DNA of 25,427 nt. Source: a virus. Below the pieces are notes generated by a model, which saw only the letters and a list, made by a program, of their open reading frames with translations, did not search any database and had not been told where the DNA came from. The position numbers were made by a program, and so were the translations under genes. The stretch spans positions 1-25,427 of IMG/VR virus record IMGVR_UViG_3300010413_000153; one strand, written 5' to 3'. The first letter of the stretch is position 1. Each line of letters opens with the position of its first letter. Positions 1-7,398 of the stretch are shown here, one piece after another.

Positions 1-17
1 ATTATTGTCCGCTGACC

Positions 18-41
18 GCGCCCGGTGGGTGCCTTTTTTTT
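18..41 (+). terminator. Rho-independent terminator at left edge
   Basis: GCGCCC (18-23) pairs with GGGTGC (27-32), with one G-T wobble, around a 3-base loop. Eight T residues follow at 34-41. This is a typical intrinsic terminator for a + strand transcript entering from the left. It insulates the late operon from whatever lies upstream. Confidence 0.7.
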
Positions 42-52
42 AAAAAAGTCAC

Positions 53-102
53 TTGACATATCGAATCAAATTGTCATTGACAAAAATTTAGTGAGATATA
101 AT
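53..102 (+). promoter_or_regulatory. Promoter region of the terminase operon
   Basis: TTGACA occurs at 53-58 and again at 77-82, and a perfect TATAAT lies at 97-102. The spacer between the second TTGACA and TATAAT is only 14 bases, too short for ordinary sigma-70 recognition. It contains AGTGA exactly 7 bases after TTGACA, an arrangement repeated at 3893-3910. The predicted start near 109 would leave a leader of about 5 bases before the ATG at 114. No Shine-Dalgarno sequence is visible. Confidence 0.55.
71..83. repeat. 13-base palindrome overlapping the -35-like hexamer
   Basis: TTGTCA-T-TGACAA is a perfect inverted repeat around one central base. It overlaps the TTGACA at 77-82, where an operator for a repressor or activator would be expected. 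Its function is inferred only. Confidence 0.45.
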
Positions 103-113
103 TTTTTTAATCT

Positions 114-845
114 ATGAAAATCAGACAAAATAAATTGCCGGATATAATAGGCATAACTCGTCAGGCAATATCTCAGGCAAAGATGCAGGAGAAAATTGAT
201 TTTGATGAAAATGGATTTTTTAATACTCTAAATAAAAAAAATAAATTATGGCTTGGTTCAAAAGGGATAGATCCGAAAACAGGAAAGCAAATAGATATCC
301 AGGAAGAAGTCAAAGAATTAAAGGAGAGATATAAAAAGTCAGAGCCAGGTCAAAAAAAAAACCATAAAAAAAAAGAAGTCATTCGAAAAGTAAATTCAAA
401 ATCTATAGATAGAATTTCCGGTTCAGATTTTTCTGTTATGACCAGATTGCCCGAAGCAATGTTAAATATGACACTTCGGGAACTGGCAATTAAACATGGA
501 ACCCAACAAGGATTAAAAGTCTATGTAGAAATTCTTGATAAATTAATGTCGGCAGCTCGAAAGGATGTTGATATTCAAGAGCGCAGAAAAAATTTACTAC
601 CAAAAAGTTTGATGCAATACATGTTTCAATATTTAGATGTTTTTAATAATCAGGTTTTCGATTTTGCCAAGTCAATCACGGCGGAAGTTATCAGTATTTC
701 CAGGGCGGACGAAAAAAAAGCCAGGTCAAAAATTCCGGAAATGCTTACCGACGCCCTAAGCAAGCTGGCGAAAGAAAGTAGAAAAAATATTATCCGCGAA
801 TTGAATAAATATGAAAACGCATTGGAAAAAGAGGTTGAAGAGTGA
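114..845 (+). CDS. Putative terminase small subunit (HTH)
   Basis: This 243-residue protein probably recognises phage DNA and recruits the large terminase for packaging. Residues 8-35 read like a helix-turn-helix (IIGITRQAISQAKM), as in Nu1-like small subunits. Lys-rich linkers follow near residues 65-95, and the C-terminal half is rich in charged helices, consistent with oligomerisation. It directly precedes the terminase large subunit, and its TGA overlaps the GTG of that gene. The ATG at 114 is the first possible start after the promoter and has no Shine-Dalgarno sequence, so the mRNA is probably nearly leaderless. The assignment rests on position plus the HTH; sequence similarity to known small subunits is not strong by eye. 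Confidence 0.6.
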   Translation: MKIRQNKLPDIIGITRQAISQAKMQEKIDFDENGFFNTLNKKNKLWLGSKGIDPKTGKQIDIQEEVKELKERYKKSEPGQKKNHKKKEVIRKVNSKSIDRISGSDFSVMTRLPEAMLNMTLRELAIKHGTQQGLKVYVEILDKLMSAARKDVDIQERRKNLLPKSLMQYMFQYLDVFNNQVFDFAKSITAEVISISRADEKKARSKIPEMLTDALSKLAKESRKNIIRELNKYENALEKEVEE

Positions 846-2842
846 CAGTAAATTTAATCTCTCCAAACTACAGCGATATAGCATTTCTCCTAAACTCTTT
901 CGATAATCTCACTGTTGATAAAAAAATCGAACTTCCATCAGAGTATATAGAACGTATAAGATATCTTCCGCCGGAACTCACGCGCAAACCAGGGTATCAA
1001 AATTATAACTATACTCCATACCTGCGCGAAATTGTAAACCATGGGAGTCCACTTTCCAGGATCCAAGAAGTAATTTTGGTGAAGCCTTCTCAGATCGGAG
1101 CGACAACCGGAGTGCTTGAGCCGTTAGTCGCTTATAATATCGGAGCTGATCCTAAGCCTCAGTTATTTATTACCGCAGACAAGGAACTTGCGGAGAAACA
1201 ATTCGAATTAAAAATTGAAAGACTCATAGATTCATGCAATTTGAGAAATTTAATCAGGGCCCAAACCAACATTGGAAAAACACGGAAAACAGGAGACACG
1301 GAATTAAAAAAAGAATATCCTGGCGGATATCTGCACGGAATAGGTGGACGTTCTGGGTCACAAATGAGAATGACCAGCTATCCTTTCATACTTGTTGATG
1401 AATTTGAAGCGTTCCCGGCCCAGATAGGGAAAGAAGGCTCACCCAGGGGACTTTTTAAATCTCGGACAATGGGGTATGGAGAAGATTATAAAATTTTTTA
1501 TATCACAACTCCATTGATTTTACAAACATCATTTATCTGGCCGCTTTTCCTGGAAGGTGACCAAAGGTATTTTATGATTCCTTGCAAACACTGTGGTGAA
1601 TTCATTATTCTCAAATGGCAAATCCGGGAGAGTGAAACACAAACTGGAGATAAGGCAGGAATTATTTTTGATATTACAGAATCAGGTCGTCTGATTTCCG
1701 GGAGTGTAAAATACAAAACTCAATGTTGCGGTAAATTACTGGATAATGACGACAAGGCAATTTTCCTTGGAGACGGATTCTGGGAACCAACTGCGGAGCC
1801 TGTACACGATAAAATTGTGTCATATTTTCTTAACTCTCTTTACTCCCCGGTGGGTATGTATTCCTGGGAGCAAATGGCGCGGGATTGGCTTGAGTGCTGG
1901 GACCCGATAAAAGACAGGGTGAAAGATATCGATTTATATAAAACTTTTAGAAATACCAAACAGGGTCTCCCATGGGAAGAGATGGGACAGAGCCCTAAAT
2001 ATGAGCGTGTTATTGCGTATAGACGGCAATATGCCAGGAATCAAATTTTGAATCGGCAAATAATCCATGACACAGGATGGCCAATTTTATTATTGATTTG
2101 CACAGTTGATGTGCATGCCGACAATATCATGGTTGACATAAAGGGATTTTGTCCTGGGAAAATTTCATTCACTCTTGATTACCGAATTATCGAAGGCGAT
2201 ACGGCCAGCATTGAAAAACCAGTTTGGAGTGAATTGGAAAAAATTATCGAAGAGGAAATATGGATTGCAGACGATGGAAAAAAATACCGGATTCGGACAA
2301 CTTTTATAGACGATGGTTATCGCACAGATGTAGTGAGAGAATTTTGCTCAAGGTATTCATCCGGAGTATACCCAGCAAAGGGAAATGAATATATTGCAGG
2401 CGGGTTAAATATTAAACAAATGTCGAAAGAAGTGATTGAAAAAGCTGGTTGCTTTTGCTATCATGTAAATACAACAATATTTAAAGACCAAATAGCATAC
2501 AATTTCAAACGGAATTGGGACCAGGGAAAATTGCAGCCTCCTGGATATCCAAATTTCCCTAATGATTTGAGGGACGATTATTTTCGATATTTTGAATCAG
2601 AAATGAAGGTTGAAGAGATTGATAAAAAAACAAAAAAATTTACTAAATTTGTATGGCGCTTGATTTCACCAAACAAGGAAAATCACGGATTCGATACTTT
2701 TGTAAATCAACTTGCAGCATTAGAATTGATTGCTGACCAGGTTTGTACAAGAAAAATTGACGATGGCGGACTTGAACTTGATAGCATAAACTGGGATGCA
2801 TTCTGGGACTATGCGAAAACGGGGGTTTATTATGAGACTTAA
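842..2842 (+). CDS. terL: Terminase large subunit, GpA family
   Basis: This 666-residue packaging motor ATPase and nuclease pumps DNA into the prohead and cuts at the genome ends. The Walker A-like motif is KPSQIGATT (residues 81-89) and Walker B is FILVDE (182-187). CKHC (248-251) and CC (295-296) form the zinc-ribbon signature of the lambda gpA family. The C-terminal RNase H-like nuclease is marked by VDVH (422-425) and FIDDGYRTD (489-497), where the acidic residues are the likely metal ligands. The start is GTG at 842, preceded by GAGG (831-834) with a 7-base spacer and overlapping the upstream stop as GTGA, so translation is probably coupled. Length is close to lambda gpA (641 residues). 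The gene looks intact. Confidence 0.95.
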   Translation: MTVNLISPNYSDIAFLLNSFDNLTVDKKIELPSEYIERIRYLPPELTRKPGYQNYNYTPYLREIVNHGSPLSRIQEVILVKPSQIGATTGVLEPLVAYNIGADPKPQLFITADKELAEKQFELKIERLIDSCNLRNLIRAQTNIGKTRKTGDTELKKEYPGGYLHGIGGRSGSQMRMTSYPFILVDEFEAFPAQIGKEGSPRGLFKSRTMGYGEDYKIFYITTPLILQTSFIWPLFLEGDQRYFMIPCKHCGEFIILKWQIRESETQTGDKAGIIFDITESGRLISGSVKYKTQCCGKLLDNDDKAIFLGDGFWEPTAEPVHDKIVSYFLNSLYSPVGMYSWEQMARDWLECWDPIKDRVKDIDLYKTFRNTKQGLPWEEMGQSPKYERVIAYRRQYARNQILNRQIIHDTGWPILLLICTVDVHADNIMVDIKGFCPGKISFTLDYRIIEGDTASIEKPVWSELEKIIEEEIWIADDGKKYRIRTTFIDDGYRTDVVREFCSRYSSGVYPAKGNEYIAGGLNIKQMSKEVIEKAGCFCYHVNTTIFKDQIAYNFKRNWDQGKLQPPGYPNFPNDLRDDYFRYFESEMKVEEIDKKTKKFTKFVWRLISPNKENHGFDTFVNQLAALELIADQVCTRKIDDGGLELDSINWDAFWDYAKTGVYYET

Positions 2843-3551
2843 ATTTATTTTGGATGATAAAAAATTGATGAGAGGATTTTCTGATTTTCCAAAGGCCAAT
2901 GTGCGCTCAACCAGGGATACGCTAAATACAGTTGCGGCTATCTCGAGAAGAAATGCAATCGATCACGTACAGAGAGATTTTATTTTAAGAAATACATTTA
3001 CAACTCGTAATATCCAGTTCGATAAAGCCGAGGGAGACATTATAAGTAAAATGGTTTCCAGGACCGGTGCAACCGAGCGCGCTGACTATATGGAAACTCA
3101 GGAAACCGGAGGAAAAAGAAAATTATCTTCAAAATCATCTGGCGGAACCGCAATTCCTCAAAAAACAACCAGACTGGGCAGGTCGGCAAGAAAAGAGGTT
3201 TCAAAAAGTTTTTATTTGCGCTCTATTCGAGGGAAATTGGTCCGCGGACGGATGAAAAAGAATTTTACATCTCACAAGGCAAGGTTTGTTGCTCGGGCGG
3301 CAGTTGCGCACAAAACCGGAAAATTTATCAAAAGAAAAAGTGGCGCTATTGTTGTCGTAAATCAATTCAGCAAATCTGGAAGAAATCGCGTAACTGCAAG
3401 CACCGATTTATTATACACTCTTTCAAAAGGGAGAATCTACATAAAACCAGATCCATGGCTCAGGCCTTCTATAGCTAAACCGGTAAGAGATTTTTTTAAT
3501 ATTTATAAATCAAATTTGCGGAAACTTTGGAAAAATGGAGAATTTCATTAA
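2832..3551 (+). CDS. gpZ-like minor tail / tail-completion protein
   Basis: This 239-residue, strongly basic protein resembles the prophage minor tail protein Z family. In its N-terminal region (residues 15-60) a run like LNTVAAISRRNAIDHVQ is followed by a segment resembling the start of gpZ proteins, which act at the head-proximal tip of the tail. I chose the ATG at 2832 because it overlaps the terminase end by 11 bases; an upstream in-frame ATG at 2796 would only extend into terL. Known gpZ genes lie after the major capsid gene, so a position between terminase and joining protein is unusual. It could instead be another basic head-tail protein. Confidence 0.5.
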   Translation: MRLKFILDDKKLMRGFSDFPKANVRSTRDTLNTVAAISRRNAIDHVQRDFILRNTFTTRNIQFDKAEGDIISKMVSRTGATERADYMETQETGGKRKLSSKSSGGTAIPQKTTRLGRSARKEVSKSFYLRSIRGKLVRGRMKKNFTSHKARFVARAAVAHKTGKFIKRKSGAIVVVNQFSKSGRNRVTASTDLLYTLSKGRIYIKPDPWLRPSIAKPVRDFFNIYKSNLRKLWKNGEFH

Positions 3552-3820
3552 AATATACCCCATGTGATTCCCTCTCTTTTTCGTGAGCGATACATCCTCA
3601 CATTGAAATTATGGAGCTTTCTGTTTTTCTCTATCCAATTTTTATTTTTAGAAATATTTTTTTCTCTGTTTTGCTGATAGGAAATTTTACTGGCCAACCT
3701 GTCGCAAAACTTGCATCTTGCCTGAAGATATCCTCTCCGTTTGTTTTGATAATTAAAATCATAAATTGATTTCAATTCTTTGCACATTGAGCAAGTTTTT
3801 TTATCAAGCTGCGATTTCAT
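3548..3820 (-). CDS. Small zinc-finger protein, HNH-associated type (moron)
   Basis: This 90-residue basic protein is on the strand opposite its neighbours. Cys10-x2-Cys13 and Cys36-x2-Cys39 form a treble-clef or zinc-ribbon knuckle. The CSMCKE start and the xFCDR end are typical of the N-terminal half of phage HNH-type homing endonucleases. A helical Lys/Arg-rich tail with repeated REK/RKL motifs follows, but no HNH catalytic motif is present. Its stop overlaps the stop of the gpZ-like gene tail to tail by 3 bases. It has its own perfect consensus promoter (3827-3855) and no Shine-Dalgarno sequence. It may bind DNA or RNA as a moron expressed from the prophage, or it may be a remnant of a homing endonuclease. 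Confidence 0.6.
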   Translation of the reverse strand: MKSQLDKKTCSMCKELKSIYDFNYQNKRRGYLQARCKFCDRLASKISYQQNREKNISKNKNWIEKNRKLHNFNVRMYRSRKREGITWGIF

Positions 3821-3826
3821 ATGTAA

Positions 3827-3855
3827 ATTATAAAAATGTTATGTCTCAATGTCAA
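3827..3855 (-). promoter_or_regulatory. Perfect sigma-70 consensus promoter, leaderless output
   Basis: On the minus strand TTGACA (3855-3850) and TATAAT (3832-3827) are separated by exactly 17 bases, so both hexamers and the spacer are consensus. Six bases separate the -10 from the A of the start codon at 3820, which is where transcription should begin. The mRNA is therefore predicted to start at, or within a base or two of, the AUG. Confidence 0.8.
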
Positions 3856-3876
3856 TAAAATTAAAAATGTTATGTC
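3832..3876. repeat. 14-base direct repeat in the divergent intergenic region
   Basis: AAAAATGTTATGTC occurs at 3832-3845 and 3863-3876, 31 bases apart (about three helical turns). The first copy lies inside the minus-strand promoter spacer. Together with ATGTC at 3849-3853 and GACAT at 3895-3899, it makes a cluster of four identical half-sites within 60 bases, suggesting a cooperative operator. This function is inference. Confidence 0.5.
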
Positions 3877-3892
3877 GTATTTGTTTTTTTAT

Positions 3893-3916
3893 TTGACATA
3901 CTTAAAGTGATATAGT
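3893..3916 (+). promoter_or_regulatory. Putative promoter for gpW-like gene and downstream head genes
   Basis: TTGACA (3893-3898) is followed after 7 bases by AGTGA (3906-3910) and directly by TATAGT (3911-3916). The -10-like element ends 11 bases before the ATG at 3928, the same distance as at the terminase promoter. The 12-base hexamer spacing is not canonical, so a phage activator or an alternative contact is likely. There is no Shine-Dalgarno sequence before 3928. Confidence 0.45.
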
Positions 3917-3927
3917 TTTGTCGGCAC

Positions 3928-4182
3928 ATGGCAATTCTGATAACGACAAGAATAGCAGAAGTTGAATCTTTGATTTCTATTGTAAATACCGGAATAACGG
4001 AATTAATTTCATCCGGACATCAATCGTATGAACTTGATACGGGGCAATCAACGCAGCGAGTTCAGAGATTATCGTTGCAGCAACTTAGGGAAATGAGGAA
4101 ACAATTTTACGAAGAACTAAACGAACTCAACTCAATTGCCGGCAATAATAGGAACGCTGTCACCATGTCACAGGATTTTTAA
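3928..4182 (+). CDS. gpW-like head-tail joining protein
   Basis: This 84-residue protein precedes the portal, the position of lambda gene W. The alpha-beta-alpha layout of gpW can be followed: an N-terminal helix (IAEVESLISIVNTGI), a short strand pair with polar turn (SGHQSYELDTGQS), and a C-terminal helix (SLQQLREMRKQFYEELNEL). gpW plugs the portal after packaging and provides the surface for tail docking. The gene is the first after a likely promoter and lacks a Shine-Dalgarno sequence. The portal gene starts 3 bases after its stop. Confidence 0.75.
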   Translation: MAILITTRIAEVESLISIVNTGITELISSGHQSYELDTGQSTQRVQRLSLQQLREMRKQFYEELNELNSIAGNNRNAVTMSQDF

Positions 4183-4185
4183 TAA

Positions 4186-5955
4186 ATGGGTATTTTTCAA
4201 AAAATAAAATCTGCAATACCTAAAATCAGAATCGCAAACGATTCTGAAAAAAATCAAAATTATAATTATAAAAATTCTTACGTGGGAAGCATTCTCCATG
4301 ACATTTTCGACGGGTCCCCTTTCCCAGGTGCTTTTAATAACACAAAAATAAACTGGACAGATTACTATACTCTCCGTCTGCGCTCTCTCCAATTATTTCA
4401 GGAAAATCTTTATTGCAAGGGCCTTGTGCGCAGGTTAATCACGAATGAGATCCATACCGGATTAAATCTTGAGGCTCATCCAATAGCAAATTTGATAGGA
4501 ATTTCCGAAGACGATGCAATTCAGTGGAGCGATGACAGGGAAATCGATTGGAAATTATGGGCCAACGACCCTGAGCAATGCGACTGGCAGAAAAAACATA
4601 CTTTGCACGAATTGGCAAAAATCAGACGTCAAACAGCTCTAATTTCCGGAGATTGCCTGGTAGTGCAGAGGATAAATCAAAAAACAGGACTTCCATCTAT
4701 ACAATTAATCGATGGGAGACATATAAAAACTCCGTACGGAAAATCCGACAGCGCTCGGGCTGGAAATAAAATAATTCATGGCATAGAAATAGACCAAAAT
4801 AATAGGCAAGTTGCATTTTGGGTTCAGGAGCCTGACAAATATACTCTTGGCGAAAATTATGGCGAAACAATAGATTTTACAAAATCTTTCAAAAGAATTC
4901 CGGCTTACGGAGAAAAAACAGGTCGCCGGATAGCATGGTTGACATATGGAACCGAGAGGACAAAGCTTGACGATGTCCGCGGTGAGCCTTTCCTGGCAAT
5001 TGTTCTTTACATGATGAAAGAACTTTCCGATTACAGGGTATCAGAGCAACGGGCGGCAACCGTAAATTCTTTACTGGCATATTTTATAGAACGTGATTCT
5101 AATTCTCCGAGCATTGGCACAAATGCTGCCGATAGCACAGCTACAAGAAAAGGGTCACAGGAAATTACACAGCCTGACGGTTCAACCGGTGTCTGGAATT
5201 ATGCAAAGGGTTTACCTGGTGTAGTTATGCAAAATCTCGGCAAAGGAGAGAAGCCGACACCCTGGAATCCTAACCGGCCAAATCTGAATTTTGGTAAATT
5301 TGAAGAGGTGATAATTGACGCGTTCGCATGGCTCTATCAAATACCACCGGAAATTCTCAGATTAAAATTTCAAAGCAATTTTTCAGCTTCCAGGCAGGCA
5401 GATAATGAATTTAGAAATTATTTGAAAGTTGCCGTGCAGCAAAATGGAAAAGATTTCTATCAACCGATTTATGAAACGCATACTTTACAATCAGTTCGAC
5501 TCGGGCGATTCAACGCAAATGGCCTACTTGAGGCATGGCGTGACCCTGCTCAAAGAAATATTTATCTCGGTTGGATAAATTCTGAATGGACAGGCCTATC
5601 TAGGCAATCAGTTGATTTTAAAAAGGATGTCGATGGCGGGGCAAAGGCAATTGACTATGGATTCACGACACAGGATGAGCAATGCCGAAAATTGTCAGGC
5701 ATGAGCTATAGACAAGTGCTTCAAACTCGAAAAAGAGAAATTGAGGCAGCGAGAAAAGCAGGTGTCAGCTTTGCATCGGAAGAAGATCAAAATAGAAACC
5801 CGATTATCCAACCTGGTGAAGAAAATAACCCTGAACAAAATCAGTTATTGCAAGCAAGAGTCAGGAAACTTGAAAAAATTATTTATGAAATGCAATCAAA
5901 CTTTGATGAAATGGAAGAGAAACAAAATGAAATCGAGGTGGCAGTAAATGGCTAA
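4186..5955 (+). CDS. Portal protein, lambda gpB family
   Basis: This 589-residue protein forms the dodecameric vertex channel through which DNA enters and leaves. It has the hallmarks of the lambda portal family: an N-terminal region ending in LYCKGLVRRLITNEI, a SGDCLVVQR strand, the IQLIDGRHI segment, and a late FAWLYQIPPEILR helix followed by a NFSASRQADNEF turn. The C-terminus (about 550-585) is a charged coiled coil that overlaps the next gene. Length is near that of lambda gpB (533 residues) with a longer tail. The start at 4186 follows closely on the gpW-like gene. Confidence 0.93.
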   Translation: MGIFQKIKSAIPKIRIANDSEKNQNYNYKNSYVGSILHDIFDGSPFPGAFNNTKINWTDYYTLRLRSLQLFQENLYCKGLVRRLITNEIHTGLNLEAHPIANLIGISEDDAIQWSDDREIDWKLWANDPEQCDWQKKHTLHELAKIRRQTALISGDCLVVQRINQKTGLPSIQLIDGRHIKTPYGKSDSARAGNKIIHGIEIDQNNRQVAFWVQEPDKYTLGENYGETIDFTKSFKRIPAYGEKTGRRIAWLTYGTERTKLDDVRGEPFLAIVLYMMKELSDYRVSEQRAATVNSLLAYFIERDSNSPSIGTNAADSTATRKGSQEITQPDGSTGVWNYAKGLPGVVMQNLGKGEKPTPWNPNRPNLNFGKFEEVIIDAFAWLYQIPPEILRLKFQSNFSASRQADNEFRNYLKVAVQQNGKDFYQPIYETHTLQSVRLGRFNANGLLEAWRDPAQRNIYLGWINSEWTGLSRQSVDFKKDVDGGAKAIDYGFTTQDEQCRKLSGMSYRQVLQTRKREIEAARKAGVSFASEEDQNRNPIIQPGEENNPEQNQLLQARVRKLEKIIYEMQSNFDEMEEKQNEIEVAVNG

Positions 5956-6223
5956 TCCGTCAGTAGTTAATGTTCCGGTAGGTCAATATACCAAGGTAAC
6001 AACTGCGGTTGTTACCGGACAAATTTGGAAAATTATCGAGACAGAATATCGATATACTTATCGTCAAACCGGAGGAGCGGCTCCCACTGACCTTGACGAA
6101 GCTGTTAGGATTTTTAAGGATGACGATGAGTCCGACAATGTGGTTAATATTTCGGCAAATGAACAAATCGACATCTACCTCTGGGCAATTGGGAGCTCTG
6201 GCAAGGTAAGGGTGGACGTGTGA
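5948..6223 (+). CDS. Small hypothetical virion protein
   Basis: This 91-residue protein has no recognised family. It is predicted to be all-beta, with alternating hydrophobic strands (TKVTTAVVTGQIWKIIETEY, then VVNISANEQIDIYLWAI) and an acidic loop (KDDDESD). The start overlaps the portal end by 8 bases. Together with the next two genes it forms a block between portal and protease that is not part of the minimal lambda or Mu head module. A small capsid or fibre-base protein is a reasonable guess from fold and position, not from homology. Confidence 0.55.
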   Translation: MANPSVVNVPVGQYTKVTTAVVTGQIWKIIETEYRYTYRQTGGAAPTDLDEAVRIFKDDDESDNVVNISANEQIDIYLWAIGSSGKVRVDV

Positions 6224-6810
6224 ATGATATAGGAAACATAGGAAACGGTTCTTTACTCAAAAGACTTGACCACGCTCCAGTCGATGGCATAAATGGAATT
6301 GAGGGGAGCCTTGCTTATATTGTCGATGAAATTTCTTTACATAATCACAGCCAGGAAAGGTGGGTAGGGAAAAAAGGAACTCAAACAGCGACATCCTGGG
6401 CGGATGATGTTTTAACACCTTTTCGGGCAATATCCGGAAATAATACATACGGAGCTGACGCGAATGACGAAGCGAAAGTAATTGGTATTGATGACACGCC
6501 AATTATTTCAGGAAGCAAATATTATAATATCCATAGCTTACTTATTCATGCAGTATCGACAAGCACGGTTTGGAAAATTAGACTAATATATGGAAGCGGA
6601 ACAATGGCCGAAGCAATAGCGGCAGGTAAATTTTCAACAGAAATGTTTTTATTTGACCCAGTAAATCCGCAATTGAGTGCAGGAATTCCGATGGATATTT
6701 CTTTGCCGAAACTTGCTTGTGGAGTTGATAAAGTATGGGTCCAGGCATGGAATATGACAGATAATGCGACATTTGATTTTACAGTAGGAATTCACGAATA
6801 TCCAAATTAA
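6220..6810 (+). CDS. Putative capsid-associated structural protein
   Basis: This 196-residue protein starts at GTG 6220, which overlaps the upstream stop as GTGA and has AAGGG 7 bases before it. Residues 40-75 (HNHSQERWVGKKGTQTA) and the strand-rich C-terminus (VWVQAWNMTDNATFDFTVG) look like a beta-sandwich virion protein of a kind I have seen in other phage structural clusters without assigned function. Its N-terminus carries an IGNG motif also present in the next gene product, which may be a shared attachment peptide. It has no signal peptide or membrane span. Confidence 0.6.
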   Translation: MNDIGNIGNGSLLKRLDHAPVDGINGIEGSLAYIVDEISLHNHSQERWVGKKGTQTATSWADDVLTPFRAISGNNTYGADANDEAKVIGIDDTPIISGSKYYNIHSLLIHAVSTSTVWKIRLIYGSGTMAEAIAAGKFSTEMFLFDPVNPQLSAGIPMDISLPKLACGVDKVWVQAWNMTDNATFDFTVGIHEYPN

Positions 6811-6815
6811 AAAAA

Positions 6816-7388
6816 ATGGATAAACCAATCGGAAACGGAAATATTTTTTCAAAATCTTTTTTGCCAGACATTGGAGATATGGCGTGGATAGATTTTGCAA
6901 ATAAAAAAGTTTTTAGTAAAGAATGCTATGCTATATGTAAAAGATTTTTGATTGGTGCAAGTGCAACTGTAGATATCGTGATGGACCCTACCGGATGCAC
7001 AAAATACCATATTATAATGCTCCCATTTTTGTTTAGCGCGTATGGTGCGGGGCCAATTTTTATAGATGTTTATTCCGGTCCTACGGTAACACCTGTGACT
7101 GGTACTATATGGGACGACCAAGAAAGATATCACGGAGCTGGCAATCCTCCCGAATTGATTTTTACATTAAATCCAACGATTACTGATCCAGGAACAAAGA
7201 TGCCACCTGAGTTTTCTATTTTCTCGAATGGAACCGCAGCCATAGCCACAACCGGAGGACAGGCAACAGAGAATTTAATATGCAAACTGAATGTATCAGC
7301 GAAATATTTATTCAGACTTATAAACCAGGAAGGAAACCAAGCTTACGCTCATGCCGGGTTTAATTGGCTTGAGTTTGATAAACCATAG
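6816..7388 (+). CDS. Putative capsid-associated structural protein
   Basis: This 190-residue protein is probably a beta-rich virion component. The segment FLIGASATVDIVMDPTG followed by a GPIFIDVYSGP strand, and the late FRLINQEGNQAY strand, are typical of beta-sandwich phage proteins of unknown role. The N-terminus IGNGN resembles IGNIGNG of the preceding product. No Shine-Dalgarno sequence is visible; the six bases before the ATG are all A. The neighbouring ClpP-type protease suggests assembly on the head. A fibre-like or decoration role is inference. Confidence 0.6.
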   Translation: MDKPIGNGNIFSKSFLPDIGDMAWIDFANKKVFSKECYAICKRFLIGASATVDIVMDPTGCTKYHIIMLPFLFSAYGAGPIFIDVYSGPTVTPVTGTIWDDQERYHGAGNPPELIFTLNPTITDPGTKMPPEFSIFSNGTAAIATTGGQATENLICKLNVSAKYLFRLINQEGNQAYAHAGFNWLEFDKP

Positions 7389-7398
7389 GAGAAATAAT

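Noticed and set aside
77-102. Ordinary sigma-70 promoter for the terminase operon
   Set aside because: The -35/-10 spacing is 14 bases, and no better -35 lies 16-18 bases from TATAAT. I kept it as a non-canonical promoter instead.
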